Shown here: piece by piece, positions 60,357 through 64,000 of the stretch
Layout of the letters: the number at the start of each line of letters is the position of its first letter
Position numbering within the stretch: the stretch's first letter is position 1
Assembly (NCBI RefSeq): GCF_029962835.1
Contig: NC_080588.1
Location: 69,098,501 to 69,162,500, forward strand
DNA: 64,000 bases
Origin: Magnolia sinica
Lineage: Eukaryota > Streptophyta > Magnoliopsida > Magnoliales > Magnoliaceae
Direction of reading: 5' to 3'
Notes under the pieces: generated by a model
What the model saw: the letters and a program-made list of their open reading frames with translations, nothing else
What the model was told of the DNA's origin: nothing
Databases searched by the model: none
Program-made: the position numbers and the translations under genes

Positions 60357-63300
60357 ACATAGCTTCACAGCAAGGAGAGCATGTTCTCACCTCTCTCTCT
60401 CTCTCTCTCACACTCACACACACACACACATGTAATACATAGATTGAAATTTCAAAGCTTCACAGCAAGGAGAGCATGTTCCCACATCTCTCCTCTCCCT
60501 TCTCTCTCTCTCACACACACACACACACATGTCCAAGGCGTGCACATCCAGTCATCCATAGAAATTCATTACGTGCATGCAAGTGAACATACACATGTGT
60601 GACTTTTTTGGATGGGAACTTTAGAATCTTTTGTGTGTCTACTTCTCTCATTGGCTTCTGTTCTGGTTAATTTTGTTCTTCTTATTATGTTATCTACTAT
60701 CTTATATAAGATAAAATTATAATTTGGTTCTCAATCTCCACTTGTTTCTCTTTTTAGTTGTTTCTTAATTTTTGTTTGCCTGCATGTCCAGAAGATCTAT
60801 TTCTTTTGACTTCTGTGAGGGCTTCGTTTGTAGTTGGTCAAATTCTTTAATGGCCTTCGCTGTAATTAACCAGAAACTAACTATGAATACAATCTTGCAT
60901 GGTTTGTTTGAGCAGGTTGTTGGCCATGAGACAAACCTTGTTCCAAGATGTCGGAGAATATATGCTCATGCACATGATTACCATATTAATTCTATTTCAA
61001 ACAATAGGTGGGTTGGATACTTTGTTTCTTTGAATAGAGCATATTTTGCTTTTGGATGACCTTCTGGTCTTTGTTTTGACAAAAGGAATATGAATTGTTC
61101 ATTTGTTTGACGTACATTAGTATTGCAAGTACCTAACTGCAAACTGCTTATTTGTGGTTGTTGAAAGTATGTGAAAACCAATGTTTTAATGGTAGGTAGT
61201 GCACATGATATTGCACATTTGAGAATGGGAAATACCGTGGGATATTAATGGGAAATATTTTGGATATTGTGTAAAGTAGAATGAGGGAAACACCATGCAC
61301 ATGATATCCCAAGTGTTGGGCTTTTTGTTATGTTGTGAGTTTTGCTGAGGTCAATCGAATTGGGTAGAGCTGTGGGGAGGATGTCTCTTCTTGCTGGGCT
61401 TTGGGCTATTTGGGGGGAAGGAACAACAGATGTTTTCTGGACATTTATGGAAATCCAAGGGGAACCTTTCTAAGGGCAAATCCAAATGTAATAGCATGGT
61501 CTGCGGTCTCTTCCAATTAAATTTAGAGGTTTGTAATTAAGCAGATTAGGCTTGGGTTGCGTTGTAATGTTTCTTCTTTCTTTTTCTGTTTTCTTTCAGC
61601 CTTGCTGCTTCAATGAATAAATAGTCACCCTTCAAAAATAAAATAAAAAGGGAAAAAAGAAAAAGAAAAGTAGTATGAAGGAAACTTTAAAAATGGTGGA
61701 ATTTTTCAATGAAAGCTTCAGGAGCTATTGAAAGACACGATTACACATTTTGAATTCAAAACATTACAAAAAAAATAAAAAAAATGTATGCCATGGTCTT
61801 ATTTCCACGTGACTCTATAACGGTCATTCATTTTTATTTTTTTTTAAAGGAGGAAGATGTACAAAATGTATGCCACAGTCTTAGATCCACCTGACTTTGT
61901 AATGGTCATTTTTTTTTTTTTAAAGGAGGAAGATCTATCGGCCCCATATAGGCCATTTAATAACATTCTTCATTTAAAAAAAAAAATTATAATCATGATA
62001 GGGTGTCCCCACCCCTTTATTAAGGCAAGATTAATCCTTGCGGATGCATGCAATCACCTGCAAGCCACATGCATAGGGTATATCTCAGGGAGGGGAATTG
62101 AACTCGCGTTTGTGGGGGAGCAAACCCACGACACTAACCATTCGCTCAAACCCTGAAGGAAGAGGAGGAAAAAAAAAAAAAAAAAAAAAATCTTATGAGG
62201 AGGAATTATAAAAAAAATCTTACGATTTACGATAGTATTTGTAATTCAATATGATTCAACCCCTATTACGATTTGCAATATGATAATGATTTTGAGAACA
62301 CTACAGTAAAAAAAATAATAATAAAAGAAAAACGATTTTGACAACATTGTCACCAACAAAGAATAGCTTGAAGAAGCGTTCTTCATATTTCAGTCTTTGT
62401 TTCGCAAAATTATAGAGTACATTGAACATGAAAATTCTATTGTGCACCAGCTTGCAAATTCACAGGTGCGGATGAATAATTGCTCCCTGATGATCCTTCG
62501 ATAGAAAATTAAATACCATTTTACCCAATGTTATTCATAAACTATAGTTTCAAATTTTCAATCAAGTGATAAATTATGATGATTATTAGAGGGTGACTGG
62601 TAAGGACTTTGGAGAAGTATCAGTTGTCTTGGTTTTAATATTAATGGAGATTGTTCTGAGTCAGTCTGGCTCCAGACCTCTGGTTCATGTTCGGTAGCAA
62701 TGGTTTTCTAACCTATTCAGTCTAGGTACATCCTAGGGTGTCCTTTTTCATAGTTCTTTGGCAGTAGTAATAACTGGAGATTCCACAAGTTTGAGCTTTT
62801 TGTTGTGGAATATTTGTCTTATAGAGGTGCATGGGTGCTTTCTCTAGTGTGACGCGTGTACCACGCGGCACTAGACACATCTAGATACTTGACCAACACA
62901 CCATATATTGAGTTATGCTACTCCCTTTTAAATGGCAATTCGACTGGGACAGTTTTCAACATCGGTTGTCTTTACCATAAAAGACACATGCCTGGGTCCG
63001 AATCTGTTGTTCCAGGGACTGTTTCTTCCGATGATACCCCAAAAGCTACATGCGTTGGCATTGCGTTTCAAGGTGTTGCCAAAAATAATGGGCTGTGTGA
63101 TTGCTGACCCATTTTGTTTCTTTGGAAGTATGGATACTCTGGTAGTTTGGTTATAATTTAGTTGAAGAATATTATTATAGCACACACTTGTGTATACTTG
63201 TACAAAATCTAGGTATGTAGCGAGTCAGCTGCAAGGCAAGCTTAGAGTAGTCACAAACTGGTTCCTCCTATTTTGTTGTGGGTATTTTGCTAAATTCTTG

Positions 63301-64000
63301 TAGCTCTAGGATATAATGGGTAACGTATATGTCACAAAGGAATGTTTAGACATTTTTTTAATTCCAATGTTTTGCACAAAGCCTAAAGTCTTTTTTTTTT
63401 CAAAATAATCCAACCCAACTATAAGGTCAGAATAGCAATATTTTAGGCAAAATTTTATGAATGTAATTGGGTGATTGGTTAATCCTTCCGAGTGGGATAG
63501 GCTGTCAAAGCCACTGAACAGGGTGGTGTTAAATCCTTCTTTTAGATGGTATATTCTCTCTTTCTATATGTATGTTTGTATATATAAAAAGGTTTATATA
63601 GAAGCGGGTCATTGACTCATTGTTAATTTCTTTTGGATGGTTTGAACTTATACCACTACTGTATTTGTAATATCTGGACACATATACATTCTTATGGTCC
63701 AGGTTGTTGTAATAAATGTGATATTTCAGCAACCAAGTTTTCAGATCCTTGGGCTTGAAATATTTTAACTCTATCCCATCTTATCGCATATAATGCATCA
63801 TTAATACTCAATGGGATATTGAAATTGATGTCCATTCTTATTCTAATCCTTGTACAACTTGTGTTTGTGTTTCATTCATTCACTCGCCAAATATTCTGTT
63901 CTGTTGTCCTCAGTGACTGCGAGACATTTATATCAGCAGATGACTTGCGAATCAATTTGTGGAACTTGGAGATAAGCAATCAAAGTTTTAATATAGTTGA
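44324..64000 (+). CDS. B55: PP2A regulatory subunit B55 (WD40), 5' part; continues past the window
   Basis: Seven exons are visible: 44324-44426, 48035-48138, 48530-48625, 48731-48850, 59002-59145, 60916-61007, and 63914 to the edge. Junctions are GT-AG and phases agree. About 248 of roughly 500 residues are encoded. Diagnostic blocks are [104 protein letters not shown] and [20 protein letters not shown], all close to plant B-alpha/B-beta subunits. The protein forms a seven-bladed WD40 propeller that docks on the PP2A scaffold and selects substrates in cytosol and nucleus. The ATG at 44324 is the first after an in-frame TAG at 44315. The intron between exons 4 and 5 is 10,151 bp and carries an antisense LINE. 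Alpha versus beta cannot be decided here. Confidence 0.96.
45587..46371. repeat. Perfect 18-bp inverted repeat pair around an LTR remnant
   Basis: ATGACATAATTGGGCCAT at 45587-45604 is the exact reverse complement of 46354-46371, and similarity stops outside the 18 bp. The right copy is the terminus of the LTR at 46149-46370. The stretch between also holds GATCAAGA-type short tandem repeats (46020-46110). Confidence 0.6.
46136..46370 (-). mobile_element. Short LTR with primer-binding site in B55 intron 1 (TRIM-like or solo remnant)
   Basis: On the minus strand a 222-bp stretch runs TGACATAATTGGG ... CTCTGACA (46370 to 46149). It is followed directly by TTGTATCAGAGC, a near-match to the initiator-Met tRNA primer site (46137-46148). 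A TATAAAGAGAG-like box lies inside. There is no coding sequence beyond it and no second direct LTR was found. Confidence 0.5.
46991..47465. mobile_element. AACGG-type foldback elements, two copies abutting, in B55 intron 1
   Basis: The first copy, 46991-47273, starts CAAGGTATTCC and ends GGAACACCTTG. It is flanked by gtttcact and gtttcacg, an imperfect 8-bp duplication. The remainder to 47465 ends GGAATACCTCG, followed by ggttcact, and looks like part of a second copy. Interiors are built of GTAACGG/CCGTTAC words. No coding capacity. The flank length suggests a hAT-type family. Confidence 0.65.
49241..49575. mobile_element. AACGG-type foldback element in B55 intron 4
   Basis: Same family as 46991. 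The right end is GAATACCTTG and the interior contains TAACGG/CCGTAA words and a TTA microsatellite (about 49437-49461). A perfect 8-bp duplication atggtaat flanks it (49233-49240 and 49576-49583). Confidence 0.75.
50200..52988 (-). pseudogene. LINE ORF2: RT and zinc region, endonuclease missing
   Basis: It begins at ATG 52988 with [10 protein letters not shown], then a stop, then [20 protein letters not shown], the linker normally found after about 200 residues of endonuclease. The RT includes KAPGSDGYP (52319-52080), [20 protein letters not shown] (52111-51758), [19 protein letters not shown] (about 51610-51540) and the catalytic [11 protein letters not shown] (about 51460). Downstream, 51162-50834 carries [20 protein letters not shown] and [16 protein letters not shown], and 50200-50350 the terminal zinc-binding block. 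A tandem duplication of about 150 bp lies in the linker (52366-52669). Frames change at least four times, so it is dead. Confidence 0.85.
52366..52669. repeat. Diverged ~150-bp tandem duplication in LINE ORF2
   Basis: Units 52366-52515 and 52516-52669 both start ACAATAAGGTTGGAAACTCT and end GATGCTAGAGATAAGG. They differ at many positions, so the duplication is old. Both encode the linker block containing [10 protein letters not shown]. Confidence 0.85.
53087..55572 (-). pseudogene. LINE ORF1 (RRM and DUF4283-like)
   Basis: The N-terminus [20 protein letters not shown] (55572) precedes an RRM with the features [26 protein letters not shown] and [14 protein letters not shown]-bearing ORF1 is known from a branch of plant L1 elements. 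Around 54933-54500 a DUF4283-like domain follows ([40 protein letters not shown]). Further pieces at 54060-53815, 53791-53414 and 53383-53087 are charged and low in recognisable motifs. The frame is shifted several times. Confidence 0.7.
55800..56310 (-). pseudogene. Chromovirus integrase C-terminus with chromodomain (fragment)
   Basis: Minus-strand translation gives [20 protein letters not shown] and [12 protein letters not shown], then after a stop a chromodomain-like stretch [10 protein letters not shown] ... [16 protein letters not shown]. Two further stops fall where Gln or Trp is expected. A purine-rich stretch (about 55850) follows, as expected before a 3' LTR, but no LTR is recognised; the LINE begins nearby. 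This is a different element from the one at 34269, which shows no chromodomain of this type. Confidence 0.75.
56370..57085. repeat. TATCGG-type repeat in B55 intron 4
   Basis: The two ends are rich in GTATCGG / CCGATAC words in opposite orientation (GTTGGTATCGGTCAGC near 56372; ATATGATACCGATATT near 57063), enclosing an AT-rich centre. It looks like a non-autonomous foldback element. No target-site duplication was found. Confidence 0.5.
57090..58160. other. B55 intron 4 sequence without recognised features
   Basis: No motif, repeat or coding block is recognised. 57200-57760 is purine-rich and could be an old, decayed transposon segment. Confidence 0.4.
58165..58408. repeat. Near-identical 122-bp tandem duplication in B55 intron 4
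   Basis: Units at 58165-58286 and 58287-58408, both starting TAGTTTCTCTTGCATAGG, differ at about one position by eye (in the T-run), so the duplication is recent. Confidence 0.9.
59234..59828. mobile_element. Terminal-inverted-repeat element in B55 intron 5
   Basis: Left end GAGAAATGTTCCAGTGCTCT, right end (reverse-complemented) AGATATGCTCCAGTGCTCTC, with inverted arms of about 33 bp ending near GCACTATA. The 7-bp gtattat flanks both sides (59227-59233 and 59829-59835). Inside is a C-run plus CT microsatellite (59276-59314). Non-coding. A stretch at 43500-43980 shares its interior. MULE- or hAT-like. Confidence 0.7.
60240..60532. repeat. Triplicated module with CT/CA microsatellites in B55 intron 5
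   Basis: The module 'agcttcacagcaaggagagc' + 'atgttctcacc' followed by (CT)n(CA)n occurs three times, at about 60268, 60361 and 60457. The first and third are preceded by 'attgaaatttcaa'. Confidence 0.85.
61310..61690 (+). mobile_element. LINE 3' end fragment in B55 intron 6
   Basis: Plus-strand frames show [13 protein letters not shown] and, after a one-base shift, a NNRCF-like stretch, the conserved end of plant LINE ORF2. A non-coding 3' end and A-rich tract with AATAAAATAAAAA follow (61640-61675). Confidence 0.55.
61784..61945. repeat. Diverged ~80-bp tandem duplication
   Basis: Two units start at AATGTATGCCA (about 61784 and 61866) and end in a T-run plus AAAGGAGGAAGAT. Confidence 0.75.
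61975..62157 (-). mobile_element. tRNA-derived SINE in B55 intron 6
   Basis: On the minus strand the sequence begins CAGGGTTTGAGCGAATGG, with an A-box-like GAGCGAATGGTTAGTG and, about 30 bases on, a B-box GAGTTCAATTCCC. This is followed by a tRNA-unrelated body and a T-run at its 3' end, as in Au-type plant SINEs. No target-site duplication was identified. Confidence 0.6.
62160..63913. other. Remainder of B55 intron 6
   Basis: Only A-runs (about 62168-62192) and unremarkable AT-rich sequence are seen up to the splice acceptor cctcag at 63913. Confidence 0.5.

Noticed and set aside
62856-63185. Frames of 74-85 codons on both strands near the right end
   Set aside because: Intron sequence with no domain or codon signal.
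1-64000. CRISPR arrays, bacterial operons, rRNA or tRNA genes
   Set aside because: None seen; the repeats are plant transposon-derived and the only tRNA-like sequence is the SINE.

Overview
The window is nuclear DNA of a flowering plant. It contains two host genes with conventional GT-AG introns, a dense nest of plant-type LTR retrotransposons and LINEs, many small foldback elements, and AT-rich microsatellites. Introns reach 10 kb, and one dispersed repeat family built on 'gtggtccacctga'-like and 'ggatggacggtgtggat'-like boxes recurs throughout. Both features fit a repeat-rich genome such as a magnoliid, but that placement is an inference.

Layout. 1-1564: end of an LTR running off the left edge, probably gypsy. 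1565-8346: a minus-strand Ty3/gypsy Tat/Retand-type element with 5' LTR, gag-pro-pol, two RNase H domains and an antisense coiled-coil ORF, cut at its 3' end by the LTR to its left. 8347-11587: repeat-rich intergenic DNA. 11588-17468: a decayed minus-strand Ty1/copia element with both LTRs, itself split by a solo gypsy LTR (14932-15634). 18222-18563: a small inverted-repeat element. About 19010-25332: a plus-strand SKU5-similar (multicopper-oxidase-like) gene with a non-coding first exon and eight coding exons. 25333-33490: intergenic with LTR remnants. 33491-40303: a small hAT-like element interrupted by a nearly complete plus-strand chromovirus (34269-40234) whose coding frame is broken by stop codons but not by frameshifts. 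40304-44100: intergenic repeats. 44324 to the right edge: the first seven coding exons of a PP2A B55 regulatory subunit gene. Its introns hold an antisense L1-like LINE lacking its endonuclease domain, a chromodomain fragment, several foldback elements, tandem duplications, a tRNA-derived SINE and a LINE tail.

The two host genes are unrelated in function. One encodes a secreted cell-wall protein of the SKU5 family that has lost its copper ligands. The other encodes a WD40 targeting subunit of protein phosphatase 2A. Everything else is mobile or repetitive DNA. The relative order of several insertions can be read from target-site duplications: the chromovirus is younger than the hAT-like element it splits, the solo LTR is younger than the copia element it splits, and the left-edge LTR is younger than the Retand element it truncates. 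The most unusual signals are the antisense ORF of the Retand element, the chromovirus coding frame that ends inside its own 3' LTR, its stop-only decay, and a roughly 130-bp minisatellite in the 5'UTR intron of the SKU5-like gene.
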